Assembly (NCBI GenBank): GCA_963575745.1
Contig: CAUYUJ010017798.1
Span: forward strand, 41,001 to 105,000
Length of the DNA stretch: 64,000 bases
DNA from: Prorocentrum cordatum
Lineage: Eukaryota; Sar; Dinophyceae; Prorocentrales; Prorocentraceae
Direction: 5' to 3'
Shown here: positions 18,921-28,190 of the stretch, in pieces
Numbering within the stretch: the first letter of the stretch is position 1
Layout: each line of letters opens with the position of its first letter
Translations under genes and position numbers: made by a program
Notes under the pieces: model-generated
Database searches by the model: none
Told to the model about the DNA's origin: nothing
Seen by the model: only the letters and a program-made list of their open reading frames with translations

Positions 18921-21900
18921 GCCCCCCCATCCGACCTCTCCTGCTTTGCCCGGGGCGCCGCGCGCCCCGTGCATCGAGTCGTTGAGGACGGTCTGAAGGT
19001 AGTGCTGCTGGCGAGGGCGCACGACCTCCTGGTAGCGGCCCGTGGGGGACTCTAGGTCGAAGACATTGGGGAAGACGAGCGCCGGACGGCCATCTGCCTT
19101 GGGGGCGAAGGCCACCATCTTGAGGTCCTCCTTCCGTGGGTTGTCCGTCTGCAGCACCCGCAGGCTTCGCTTCTTCTCCCGGAGGCGTTCACACCAGGTC
19201 GACCACAGCTCCTCCCAGAGCTCATAGACGAACTTGGGCGGGAAGGCGCGGTCGTCCTTTTCGCACTCCCGCGCGAGGGTCTCCAGGCAGTCCAGACGCT
19301 CCTTGACGTGCTCCCGTCCGAAGACGAGCCCGAAGAACTTGGCCATGTTCTGGGCCTGCCGCTTCCACTGGTCAAAGACCACCGGCGCCCTGGGCCTGGG
19401 CTCCAGCTTGGCGTCGTGCGGCGCGCTGTACTTGTCGAACGCGACCGTCTTGCATGTCGGGAAGTCCGCCGCTGAGGCCGCCCACGGGGCCAGGTTGTCC
19501 AGGCTGCTGCCGCCGAAGCTGAGCGAGGCGCAGGCCATCGCGATCCTGTTGGACACCGTCGTGGGCGCTTCGACCGCCAGCATCAGGGCCTTCTTCTGCT
19601 CGCAGGTCCGGCGCAGAACATAGAACAGCTCGCGCCCAAGGACCTCGTCGCAGACCACCACCGTCAGCTGGCCGCACCCGCGCGCCAAGTAGACGTCCAA
19701 CTCCTCCGCCCTTCCTAACGCCGCCACCGTCCCGCGCTGGGCCGCCTTGTCGCCTTGGCGCGCGCTAGCGACGCCCTCCAGGGCGTGCAGCATCCGCGCA
19801 GTGTTCGCATCCAAGGGCGCTCCGGACTGCATGAGGCCGAACGGGTCACCTCCTCCGCCTTCCTCTGGGGCTCCCGCGGCGTAGCGTGCCGGGGCTGCTG
19901 TCAGACCTGGGGGTAATCCCAAGTCGCTGACGTGATGGTCGTAGCGGAATAAAGCCCCAATGTTTGGAGCTTGTGGGCGAGCGACCGGGGCGAGCCCAGC
20001 CGTGGCCGGCAGGGGGCCGGCGCCCCGCAGCCCGAGTGTGAGCGCGGGTGCGGGCGCTGCCGGCTGGCGGGGCGGCCTCATCTCGATCGAGGGCGCGCTC
20101 TCGGCCTGGGTGGCCGGCGGCCCTTGCGAGCGGTGGCGCTCGGGCGGGAGCTTGAGCAGACCCTGCAGGCTGCTCGGCGCCGCCTCCGGGGTCTGGGGTC
20201 GCGAAGGTACCTGCTGCAGTTCCTCCCAGCTGCCGATGTGCCCATCGAGCCGTGCGAGCTCCTCAGGCTCGGTTGTCTGCTGCCTGAGGTGCTGGGCGCA
20301 ACGAATGAGGTTGGCGAGCACCTGATGAGCCTCTTCGCCGAAGCCGGCGGCCACACTCTGCACCGCTGCTGCGTCGCCCGACCCTCGGGCCTTCTCTTCC
20401 AGGTAGCACGCCATCATGTCCCCGCCGTCGTCCTCTCGCTGGCTCTCCCCCGAGGCAGGCGCTTCGGAGCTAGCTGCGCGCCCGCCCTCGGCTGACGGAG
20501 AGCGCGAGCCGCGCCGGGCAGCCCCAGCTGGCGGCTTGGGCGAGCTGCTGCGGTCTAGCCGTTGCCAGTGGCGGCGCAACTTGGCGCCGGCCTCAGTGGC
20601 CCTCGCCTCGAAGCTCGAGCTGGGTGCCACACCCCCCTCAGGGTGCCACCGGACTAAGCTGGCCACCTTCTCGCGGAGCAGCTGCCAGCGGGCCTCGCTG
20701 AGCGGCCCAGCGCGGCCGCCCACGGGGAGCCCGTGCCACGCAGCCAACTTGTGCCAGACCTTCTCAGGTACGTTAGTCGCCGAGACGCTGATGCCAAGCT
20801 CCTCGCAACCCAGGGGCGCGTGGTGGAGCATCTCCTCGATGAACCCTGCGGGCAGGCGCCCTGAGGGCCCCGGGGCAGGCGCACGGATGACGCCGTCGGG
20901 CTTCACCAGGAAGCGGATGACGGCGCCTGTCGGGTCTTCCACCTCGAGGGCCATCGCGCCGTCAAGGTACTTGGCGACCGCGATGGCCGCGGTGGCGTTG
21001 GCTGCCTTTCCCCTGAAGATCATCCGCTGCGCCCCTTCCGGCCACTGCACCCTCGCCCGAACGATGAAATGCTGCCCGAGCGGCATGGGCGGCGGCGTAG
21101 GCGGCTCGGGGAACTCCGGGACCGGCGGCGCCTCGAACCGCACGCTCGGTGGCCCCGCAGGTGCGGGAACAGGATCGCCTGGGCTGGTGGGCACCTCCGG
21201 GGCAGAGACCGCCGGGGTGGAGCGCTCTGGGGTGCGGCTCCGGGCTGGAGCGGCAATGGCACGCTCCGGCGCGCGGCTCCGCGGAGCTGGGCTCCTCCGG
21301 GTTCGGCGCCGCAGCCCCGCGAAGAACCCGCCACCTGTGGGGGCGTCGTTGATCGCCTTGGCGGCGTCGCCACCTAGGTGCTGCAGGCAGAGTGGAACCC
21401 CCGAGGCCATGCCCACCGCCTCGCGGAAGCACGTTACCTGGGAGCACTTCTCGCAATAGCGTAAGACCTTGTAGATCTGCTTGTGATGTTCGCATAGGCA
21501 GGCCGCTGCATTCCCTTCACTAGGAGGCTTGAGGTCCGAAGCTCGGCCGCCCTCCACCAACAGCACGGTCGGCTCACCGCGCGCCGCGTCGCGACAGCCT
21601 TCAGGCGCTAGTGATCGCATCTTGCCTTGGATCATGAGCCCCACTTCCACCGCCTCGCAGGGGTTATCCTCAACGTCCACCTCGGACTCGGACTCCTGGT
21701 CAAGCAGCCTCGCCACGGACCCCTGCACACCAGGCTCCGCATCGCCAGTCTTGCGACGGCGGCGTCGCCGGCGGCAGAGGCGCGCCCCGCAGCACGAAAT
21801 CCACGAGATGACGTACAGCAGCAGCTTGCAGGTCCGGCCCAGCCACCGCCAGAGCCAGACGAAGATCCGGCACGGCGAGAACTTCGAGTAGTCGCTGAGG

Positions 21901-22740
21901 TCGACGATGGCTTCGTTGTCGATGGCTGCGTACTCCTTACAGTGCAGCTCGTTCTCGCGCCCCTTGCACCCAGTGCAGCTGGCTGAGCGGCACAGGTGGA
22001 GCCAGCGCGGGTCGCGCTGCTCGAGCTCGCGTCGGAAGCCCTTGTCGCTCGCGCCCTTCACGGAGTCGTACTCGACCCACAGGCCTTGGCGGTTGATGCG
22101 CTCCGGGGACTTCATGTTGAGCTTGAGCCGCGCAACCCGATAGTCGACCCTGATCAGGAGGTCGTTCTGGCCACGCTTGGAGCCCCTGCCCTCCTCGACG
22201 CTCTTGCGGTACCAATCTGTGGTTGGGTCCGCACCCACGGCTGGACCATGCCATGCCACATCGGTGAGGGGCGGGGCCGCCGGCGGGACCAGCTTGTCAA
22301 GCTTGGCCTCGCCAGGCGTCTTGCGTCGCGGGCAAGGGCAGCATGCCAACGCCAGGCCGCGCGCCCATGCCGCCCAGCTGCAGGGGGCGAAGAGCGTCCT
22401 CAGGCTGAGGGCCAAGAGTGCGACCACGCCGGTACTGGCAAGGATCGCCACGAGCCCGGCGACCAGCGGCCACGCGGAGCCGAACAGGTAGAGGCCCATC
22501 TGGTCGGTCATGTAGAGCACCCAGCCGCCGTCCGAGCTCAGCCAGCCTCCTGCCTCACGGGTCGAAAAGGCGGACCTGAAGCTGCCGAAAACCCTGAAGG
22601 TGCCCCCGCCCATCCCCTCGGCGAACCAATGCGCGCGGTTGCCGATGTCTTTCCAACTGACGCCGAAAAGACCCCACCCCCGATCCAGGACGAAGAGTTC
22701 GAGTCGGAGGAGTTGGGGGGGGGGCATGGGTCGGGCCCCG
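18918..22740 (-). CDS. Polyprotein segment 2: membrane helices, Pro-rich body and conserved C-terminal domain
   Basis: About 1,270 codons. Two hydrophobic helices lie near the start (PLVAGLVAILASTGVVALLA; ARGLALACCPCPRR). A Cys-rich patch follows (LHLCRSASCTGCKGRENELH), then a third hydrophobic segment (CKLLLYVISWISCCGARLCR), another Cys/His-rich patch (AACLCEHHKQIYKVLRYCEK) and a long Pro/Arg/Glu-rich linker. The C-terminal 350 residues are the most ordered: LDVYLARGCGQLTVVVCDEV, DFPTCKTVAFDKYSAPHDAK, FVYELWEELWSTWCERLREK. I recognise this block as a recurrent dinoflagellate polyprotein module but cannot name a function. Breaks at the C7 run 18922-18928. Confidence 0.6.
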
Positions 22741-23352
22741 GGGAGGAGGATCGGCCGGCGGCGCGGAGCGCTCGCGCGGCGGACCCCCTCCGGCACCTCC
22801 CGCGGGAGCGTCGTGCTCGCCCTCGGGGTACGCCCCGATCGGCAGCGTGTCCCTGTGCAGGAAGGGGACCACGGTGCCGTCAAGCCAACATGGCTTCATG
22901 TCCACGTGCGGCGCGTCGTCGTAGTACGACGGGCACGCGCACTCGGCCTCGTAGTCTGGGGCCGTCCGCCAAAGCACGGGCCCGGCGTCTGCGGTCTCCA
23001 GCGCCGTCACGATGATCATGAGCAGGGCTGCGATGCGGCCGCGACGTCCGCCCGAGGGCGGCGGCGCCAAGGCCCCGGGGCAGCTCCTCCAGGCGGGCCC
23101 TGGCGCGCACGTGCGCTCTGCCGCCCTCGCCTGGCGTCGAGCCGGCGCCGGCGCTGGCACGCGCCTGGCCGCCCGCTCGGCGGTGGCCGGCGGCGGCCAC
23201 GCCACGGCAGCCGCCTCCTCGCCATCGGGTGCTCCGCGGCTGGCGTGAGCCGGCGCCGCTCGGCGCCCGGGCCCTCCGCCGCTGCGCAGCTGCGCGCCCG
23301 CGGGCAGCGTCGCCGCCGCCCTCCAGCCGCGCGGCGCCAGGCGCGGCTCCAT
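22740..23352 (-). CDS. Polyprotein segment 1: N-terminus, signal/membrane helix and Cys-rich loop
   Basis: Starts at the Met at 23352. Arg/Ala-rich leader, then a hydrophobic stretch RIAALLMIIVTALETADAGP and YEAECACPSYYDDAPHVDMK with two closely spaced Cys and several acidic residues. It suggests an N-terminal signal/anchor with an extracytoplasmic loop. Continues into segment 2 after the G10 run 22715-22724. The exact start is uncertain because the region is GC-rich and open in several frames. Confidence 0.4.
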
Positions 23353-23473
23353 GCGGCCGCGGGCGCTTCCCCTTTCGGGCCCGGCCCCGGGTCCCGAAAA
23401 GTCTTCTGGCCCCGGTCCCGGGGCCCGGCCTTAGGCCAACTGAACCCGACCCCCAGCTTGGCCTTTGAAAAGG

Positions 23474-23493
23474 CTTGAGCCGCCAGGCGGCGG
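23474..23493 (-). other. Possible spliced-leader relic at the polyprotein 5' end
   Basis: On the minus strand it reads CCGCCGCCTGGCGGCTCAAG. This matches the dinoflagellate SL at its first three bases and at the last eight (GGCTCAAG), with a divergent middle. It lies about 120 bases upstream of the Met at 23352. An 8-base match is expected once or twice by chance in a window this size, so position is the main argument. Confidence 0.3.
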
Positions 23494-23778
23494 AAAGTAG
23501 GGAAGAAGCGGGAGAGGGCAAGCAAGGAGGCAAGGGCAGGAGCAAGGGAACCGCAAGTGGAAGCCCGCGCCAGTTCTGGAAACGGGGAGATCCATCAGTT
23601 TTATCAAACATCCTATCGTCCCCGCACCGACCAGGCCAGCCCCGGCACCCCCATCAATAGCCGCCGACCAGGGGGTCGTTCTCATGTTCAGGCTCCGAAG
23701 ACTTTGCTTGCACGGCATGTCCCCCCCCCCGCCACCTTTTCTTGCAGCGCTGGGCCGAAGAGGCATGCAGGAAGCCTC
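23494..23778. other. Gap, nothing recognised
   Basis: GGCAAGCAAGG-type purine-rich sequence next to the polyprotein 5' end, then mixed sequence with a C10 run at 23720. No supported ORF. Confidence 0.35.
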
Positions 23779-24049
23779 GACTTGCGTGAAGTCCCCCCTT
23801 CTCTTGAAGAAGGAAGAACGCCATAAATATTATCTTTTGGCGCTCCGCGCGGATTTCTTGCATCCGCGCTGGGCCCCCCCCCGGCGGTGCCTCCAGCGCG
23901 GCCCTTGGCGCGCTCCGCGTGCCAGGGAGGGGGGTCCAGCGCAGATCCAAGAAGTCCGCGCGGAGCGCCAACAAATTATGTTTGTGGCGTTGGCTCTCTT
24001 TTTTTTGTCCCCCCTCCACGCAAGTGACCGCGATAGAATCTAAAGATGA
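23779..24049. mobile_element. Foldback element copy 1
   Basis: Nested inverted repeats: ACTTGCGTG at 23780 pairs with CACGCAAGT at 24017; AACGCCATAAATATTAT pairs with the region around GTGGCGTT near 24000; the inner arms TTTTGGCGCTCCGCGCGG (23835 on) and its complement (to 23973) are near perfect. The tail ATAGAATCTAAAGATGAA is shared with copy 2. It contains no ORF of its own, so it is probably a non-autonomous foldback/MITE-type element. Confidence 0.75.
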
Positions 24050-24063
24050 AGAGCTTCCTCCCC

Positions 24064-24190
24064 AGCACGTCTTCCTCGCCCGCGCGATCCGCCGGGTCCC
24101 GGCGAACGACACGGTCGTCTTCGTGGACGGCTTCGACGTTCTTTTCCAGCCGGGGGCTGCTGCGGGTGCCCCTGGTCTTCGTGCGGGGTG
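24064..24190 (+). pseudogene. Exon fragment of a PLOD/procollagen-type glycosyltransferase
   Basis: The frame ending at the TGA at 24189 reads HVFLARAIRRVPANDTVVFV then DGFDVLFQPGA. Glycosyltransferases of the PLOD/COLGALT type have the strand pattern D-D-x-V-V-F-V-D-x-Y-D-V around the metal-binding DxD, and the D-G-F-D here fits that. A candidate acceptor (CCCAG|CACG) lies at the start. No neighbouring exon of the family was found in the window, so this is an isolated exon, a fragment caught among repeats, or part of a gene with very long introns. Confidence 0.45.
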
Positions 24191-24264
24191 ATGTGGAGGC
24201 CACGGGGGCCTCCTTGGGAATCCTGTGGGATTTGCTCGGACGGGGCCAGGGCGAGGATACGTCT

Positions 24265-24312
24265 GCTCCAGAGCGTTCCGGAATGCTCTCAGAGCTTTCT
24301 GGAACGCTCTGC
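24265..24312. repeat. AGAGCGTTCC hairpin
   Basis: CAGAGCGTTCCGGAATGCTC faces TTTCTGGAACGCTCTG, with arms complementary over 13 of 14 bases. Probably a short relic of a foldback element. Confidence 0.6.
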
Positions 24313-24440
24313 GAAGGCCGCGGCGCCCCAGACATCCTCTGGAGCCGCCAGATTTCAGAGATTCCCGATGTATCCTCACCCGATTTGGGACCGTTTTGGC
24401 TTCGTCCTGACTCCCCGGACCTCTCCTGGGGCGCGTTCTG

Positions 24441-24508
24441 ACCAGGATTTCAAGGCGAATCCAACGGTAGCGACGAGGGCCTCACAGGAGGCCGAACAAA
24501 AAGGGGAG
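24441..24508 (+). repeat. Dispersed repeat, copy 1
   Basis: GACCAGGATTTCAAGGCGAA followed by TCCAACGGTAGCGACGAGGG. Copies occur at 24793-24873 (same strand) and, inverted, at 27060-27122. Confidence 0.65.
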
Positions 24509-24792
24509 AAAGTAGTGAAGGGTAGCGGTATCTCTAGGCCTTTTAGATGGGGTCGGAGTAGATTGGGTTTTAGGAGGCCTCTGGTATTTGTACCTTGTCT
24601 TCTGATTCGGATGGAACTCCTGGGAGTCAAGTTCTGACTTCGCCCTGGTCCGAAATCCGGCTGAATCCCGTTCTATTCGGTTTCATCCCGTTTCATCCGG
24701 TCTCTTTTTGTTTAGTCCGCGGCCGAAATCCGGCGTCCATCTTCCTCAACTTCTCCGACGAAGACTTCCCAGTAGTTGCCTTGTAACTCTGA

Positions 24793-24873
24793 CCAGGCTT
24801 TCGAGACGAATCCAGCGGTGGCGACGAGGCGAGTGCCTCCCAGGAGCCCCCCCAAAAAACAAAACGGGGAGAG
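24793..24873 (+). repeat. Dispersed repeat, copy 2
   Basis: GACCAGGCTTTCGAGACGAA then TCCAGCGGTGGCGACGAGG, followed by a CCTCCCAGGAGCC tail resembling copy 1's CCTCACAGGAGGCC. Confidence 0.65.
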
Positions 24874-24902
24874 CGGTATCGGTGCCTCGTCGATCTCTCG
24901 AA

Positions 24903-25143
24903 GAAGAAAACACGCCATAGACATGAATTTTTGGCGCTCCGCGCGGATTTCTTGGATCCGCGCTGGGCCCTCCTGACGGCGCCTCCGCCGCCGCCGCCCC
25001 TGGCGCGCTCCGCGCGCCGGGGAGGGGGGTCCAGCGCGGATCCCGAACATCCGCGCGGAGCTCCAAAAGCTCATGTCTGTGGCGTTGGTTCTCTCTTTGT
25101 TGTCCCCCTCCACGCAGGTGATCTCGATAGAATCTGAAGGTGA
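24903..25143. mobile_element. Foldback element copy 2
   Basis: Same architecture as 23779-24049: CGCCATAGACATGA at the left matches the complement of TCATGTCTGTGGCG at the right, and the inner arms start at TTTTGGCGCTCCGCGCGG (24929) and end near 25069. The right end shares CCCTCCACGC and CGATAGAATCT with copy 1. About 1.1 kb separates the two copies. They differ mainly in the loop, which here carries a CCGCCG run. Confidence 0.75.
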
Positions 25144-25351
25144 ATCTAATGTATGGCGTTCCTCCTCCCCTGGGCCAGGGGCACCTCCAGCAGCGCCCCC
25201 CCCAGCGGCCCCTGGCGGACCTCCTGCGGGGCTACCGCGCCCTCGCGCGCGCGCGGGGCCGCGGGCTCGGGTGCGCCCGCGCGGCTCGCGGGGCCCCGGG
25301 CCGCCGCTCGGCGCGCCCCTAGGGGGGGGGGCGCTGCGGGGCACGGGAGGA

Positions 25352-25565
25352 GGAGATGGAGGAGGAGGAGGAGGAGGAGGAGGAGGAGGAGGAGGAGGAG
25401 GAGGAGGATGGGGAGGAGGAGGAGGAGGAGGAGGATGGGGGGAGGAGGAGGAGGAGGAGGAGGAGGAGGAGGAGGAGGAGGAGGAGGAGGAGGATGGAGG
25501 AGGAGGAGGAGGAGGAAGATGGAGGAGGAGGAGGAGGAGGAGGAGGAGGAGGAGGAGGAGGAGGT
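25352..25565. repeat. (GGA)n microsatellite
   Basis: About 210 bp of GGA with GAT/GGG interruptions. ORFs on both strands give poly-Glu, poly-Gly, poly-Arg or poly-Ser and are compositional. Confidence 0.95.
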
Positions 25566-26037
25566 ATGTGGAATCAGTTAGGTGTGTGCTAGAGTCGTTG
25601 TTATCTTTCTGTGGAAGGGTCACCGCCGATCGTGGCCCGCTGCCCGTCGGTACGATCGACTTGACATCGCTCGGACGTGTGCATTTTTGGTTCGACGAGA
25701 ACCTTCGAGGAGCAGCCTCGACCATCGGGCCAATAAAGCACGCACGAGACCGAAAAGTGCACAGGGAAAGGACATCCGAGCGACGGCGAGACGCATGGGT
25801 AATTACAGTCAATACGCTGAGATCCCAGGCATGCTCGCGTCGTGGAAAAATCAGGACTGGAGGTTTCTTGCTGTGTTCTGCCTCCGAGGGCCCTCGCCGA
25901 GGGCCCTCGCCGAGCCCCAAGACCGTCATCCCGAAGACCGCGTGTGGAAGAAATCGGGACGTCGCATGCCTAGGACAGGAGCCGCGTTTGGTTCGGAAGG
26001 GGCTCGCTGTTCCTGGCGTTCGTCGGTAATTGTTCCT
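25566..26037. other. Gap between microsatellite and MITE
   Basis: Frames on the plus strand (25582-26139 and the tail of 25073-26029) are open but share no convincing feature. A short tandem AGGGCCCTCGCCG occurs at 25888-25914. Nothing assigned. Confidence 0.35.
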
Positions 26038-26045
26038 CTAGCCTT

Positions 26046-26236
26046 AAGTCGGGCCTGTCCCCCTACAGGGGGCTTTCCGACGAAAAAAGTTAAAATACCC
26101 AAGGAAAGCACCAACATGGCAAAACATACTCAAAAATAGTCCCCGGATTAGTTTTGGACTATGTTTTGAGTATGTTTAGGGTATTTTTTATTTTTCGTCG
26201 ACACTCCCCCTGTAGGGGGACACGCCCGACATAATT
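26046..26236. mobile_element. MITE with long inverted repeats and 8-bp target duplication
   Basis: CTAGCCTT occurs directly on both sides (26038-26045 and 26237-26244). Between them, arms of roughly 75 bp face each other: GTCGGGCCTGTCCCCCTACA on the left, the complement of TGTAGGGGGACACGCCCGAC on the right, then AAATACCC, AACATACTCAAAA and TAGTCC blocks down to a short loop around 26135-26150. An 8-bp duplication is typical of hAT elements, so this is a candidate non-autonomous hAT-like MITE. A diverged end is also present near 26795-26815. Confidence 0.8.
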
Positions 26237-26545
26237 CTAGCCTTCCTCGTGCACCCAGGCTCTCCTGGTGCCAAAAAGGTGCTTTGGCGTTCCTTATTGC
26301 AGCAGCCCGACTGTGCGGAAGGAGTGGGTACGAATACCGACAGCAGTTCTTGTTCACGTGGAATAGCACTCGCTGTCGGCGTCGCCGCGGGGGGTTCTCC
26401 ATTTGAGACAGAAGGCCCGCCATGTTTTTTCATAACGTCGACCCTCAGAGGTCTCGACCCATTCCCCTGGACCGGTTTTTCATTCCGAGTCGTTGTTTGA
26501 CGGTCCCGAGGCCCAGTAGGGGCTTCCGGAGGCCGAAGATAGCGA

Positions 26546-26568
26546 AAAAAATCCCGCCGGGATTTTTT
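26546..26568. repeat. Perfect 11-bp hairpin
   Basis: AAAAAATCCCG-C-CGGGATTTTTT, a perfect inverted repeat with a one-base centre, in an otherwise unremarkable stretch. Confidence 0.75.
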
Positions 26569-27395
26569 CACAACGCGAAGGGGTCTGGGAACCCCGCTTC
26601 GGGCGTCCAATTTTCAAGCGCCCTCGCACGCGTTCGTCGGTCCTCGGCGGTCTTCCAGCCTCGGAGTGCCTGCCGCGGCTGGCGCCTCGCTGTGGGACGC
26701 GAAGACCCTCCCGGACGGCCGCCAGAGGCGCCCTGTGTGTGTTGGTGATCTGTGGTGTTGTGTGTTGGTCATGGTGCATTTCACCTTGAAAGTCCGCCTG
26801 TAGGAGGACATGCCCGACCGAATCCTGGCAACACCCAGCTGCTGGCCTGTCCATGATCGGCATGGCAGCCAGCGCGGCTGGGCATCGGATCGCACCGCCG
26901 GGCCTGTGGCCGCCGACGCAGCGTGAGACTCAGGCGTGGGCGCCGGAGGGGCGTGGCCCGTCGTCTTCAGCGGGGAGCTGAACTGCTGGAGGGGGGGGGG
27001 GGAGTGGAGAGTGAGGCAGAGGAGGAAAAGGTACTCATGCCACCACCCTTCCTCGTGGTCCCCCTCCGGGGCCTCCTGGGAGGCCCCCGTTGCCACCGCA
27101 GGCTTCGCCTCGAGATTCTGATCACGGCGCTCCCTGGGAGAGGTCGGGGGAGTATGGCGGTATCCGTACCTTTCGACTGCCCCAGTGAGAGGAGGATCGG
27201 GGGCTTCGAAGCAGTGCGGTGACCACACCATGGGGCTTGTTCCGTGGGGATCGAGGGGCACCGCGCGGTTTTGGGAGATCCAGGGTCGTGTTCCGAGGAG
27301 GATGTCTCGGACGGGGGCCTCTCCGAGGTCCCGGAACGGTGCGGTGAGGGACCGTGCGGAGAGGTTTTGTGACCGCACCGTTTTGGGACCCCCAG
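26569..27395. other. Gap with diverged repeat ends
   Basis: Contains a diverged MITE end near 26795-26822, a G12 run near 26989, an inverted copy of the 24441 repeat (27060-27122) and mixed GC-rich sequence. No gene is supported. Confidence 0.4.
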
Positions 27396-27472
27396 CAGGA
27401 GGAGGAGGAGGAGGAGGAGGAGCAGGAGGAGGAGCAAGAGGAGGTGGAGGAGGAGGAGGAGGAGGAGAAGGA
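27396..27472. repeat. (GGA/GCA)n microsatellite
   Basis: Short trinucleotide tract upstream of the LINE, with a few CAA interruptions. Confidence 0.9.
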
Positions 27473-27596
27473 TGAGAAGAGATGACGCCCTTAAGTCCGT
27501 GCAGCGTCAAATAGGATGAGAAGAAACACTACAAGGAAGAAGAGGAGGAGCAGGAGGACAGGGCAGATTTCGTGACGCTTCAAGTATCCACGCCAG

Positions 27597-27632
27597 TCCG
27601 TAGCCCCCTTGGCTCAAGCCCTCTGGCTCAAG
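27597..27632 (+). other. Tandem spliced-leader relic at the LINE 5' end
   Basis: 27598-27618 matches the 21 determinate bases of the dinoflagellate SL at 18 positions (CCGTAGCC, then CCC for ATT, then TTGGCTCAAG). It is followed at once by CCCTCTGGCTCAAG, a second, truncated SL starting at its internal CC and one base short. A full SL followed by a 5'-truncated SL is the signature of an mRNA that was trans-spliced, reverse-transcribed, reintegrated and trans-spliced again inside the old SL. It fixes the 5' end of the LINE transcript. Confidence 0.75.
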
Positions 27633-27917
27633 CCGTCTCTGGGCCCTGGCCCCTCGGCTGGGTCTCCCAGCCCAAGGGGGTATCCCCTAGGAGTTTGCGG
27701 GCCGCGCGCTGCCTCCGGGCCGCGCTTCAGCCATATCAGACTCCCTGGATTACACCTCCCCCAGCGGCGCGGCGCGGCCGCCAGCCTGCCAGGTCAGGCT
27801 TAGCATGGATGGGAACCCGATCGGTGACAGATCTAGGATCCCTGGGAACCCTGCGGGTGAAGATGGAAGCCTGACCTAGTACGAGCAGACGAGGATGCAT
27901 TAGGGATCGCCCGAGGC
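27633..27917 (+). other. LINE 5' untranslated region
   Basis: GC-rich leader between the SL relic and the first good coding start. It contains the first TCCCTGGG octamer (27839). The frame upstream of the Met at 27918 remains open for a while, so the true start may be somewhat earlier. Confidence 0.4.
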
Positions 27918-28190
27918 ATGCTGGGCAGGTTTGTCGCAATTGTCCCTGAGCAAATGGTCCACGACATGGCCCGAGGTGTGCAGCGCCGGATCACGCTCGA
28001 AATTCGCAGGCAACTGGAAGGCCGGCCCATACAGAGATACAACTGGGACATGTTCGCTGCCATTTGGATCCTGCAGCTTGCCAATCCGAGGAACCTGGAC
28101 CGTGACCACGTGTGGCAACTCATTCGTGAGCTCGGGATCCGAAAGGGAAGTCACAAGACAGCTCCCGTTCACACAATGGCTTGCGCCCGA
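27918..28190 (+). CDS. LINE ORF1, N-terminal gag-like segment
   Basis: MLGRFVAIVPEQMVHDMARG and VQRRITLEIRRQLEGRPIQR, then YNWDMFAAIWILQLANPRNL and DHVWQLIRELGIRKG: a helical, basic domain with strong protein character. It breaks near 28150-28190, where coding moves to the frame of 27931 (LAPEPDATYSAHQPWLEVPG). A nucleic-acid-binding gag-like role is inferred from its place at the head of the element. Confidence 0.55.

Larger units (their letters stand above)
14549..23493 (-). mobile_element. Decayed minus-strand polyprotein element, about 9 kb, no polymerase found
   Basis: Read from right to left, eight segments form one collinear polyprotein: N-terminal membrane region, long Ala/Pro-rich body, CCCH-like finger, conserved body, methyltransferase fold, helical region, acidic/basic region and coiled coil. 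They are separated by two frameshifts at G/C homopolymers (22715-22724 and 18922-18928), two other shifts (about 18470 and 15765), and three in-frame stops (TAG 17400, TAG 16755, TGA 14999). A spliced-leader-like sequence sits at the presumed 5' end. From memory, similar polyproteins are multicopy in dinoflagellates and often annotated as retrotransposon products, but no reverse transcriptase, integrase or RNase H is visible here. Confidence 0.5.

Noticed and set aside
24712-25929. 405-codon minus-strand ORF
   Set aside because: Runs through the GGA tract and both foldback arms. No conserved part outside the repeats.
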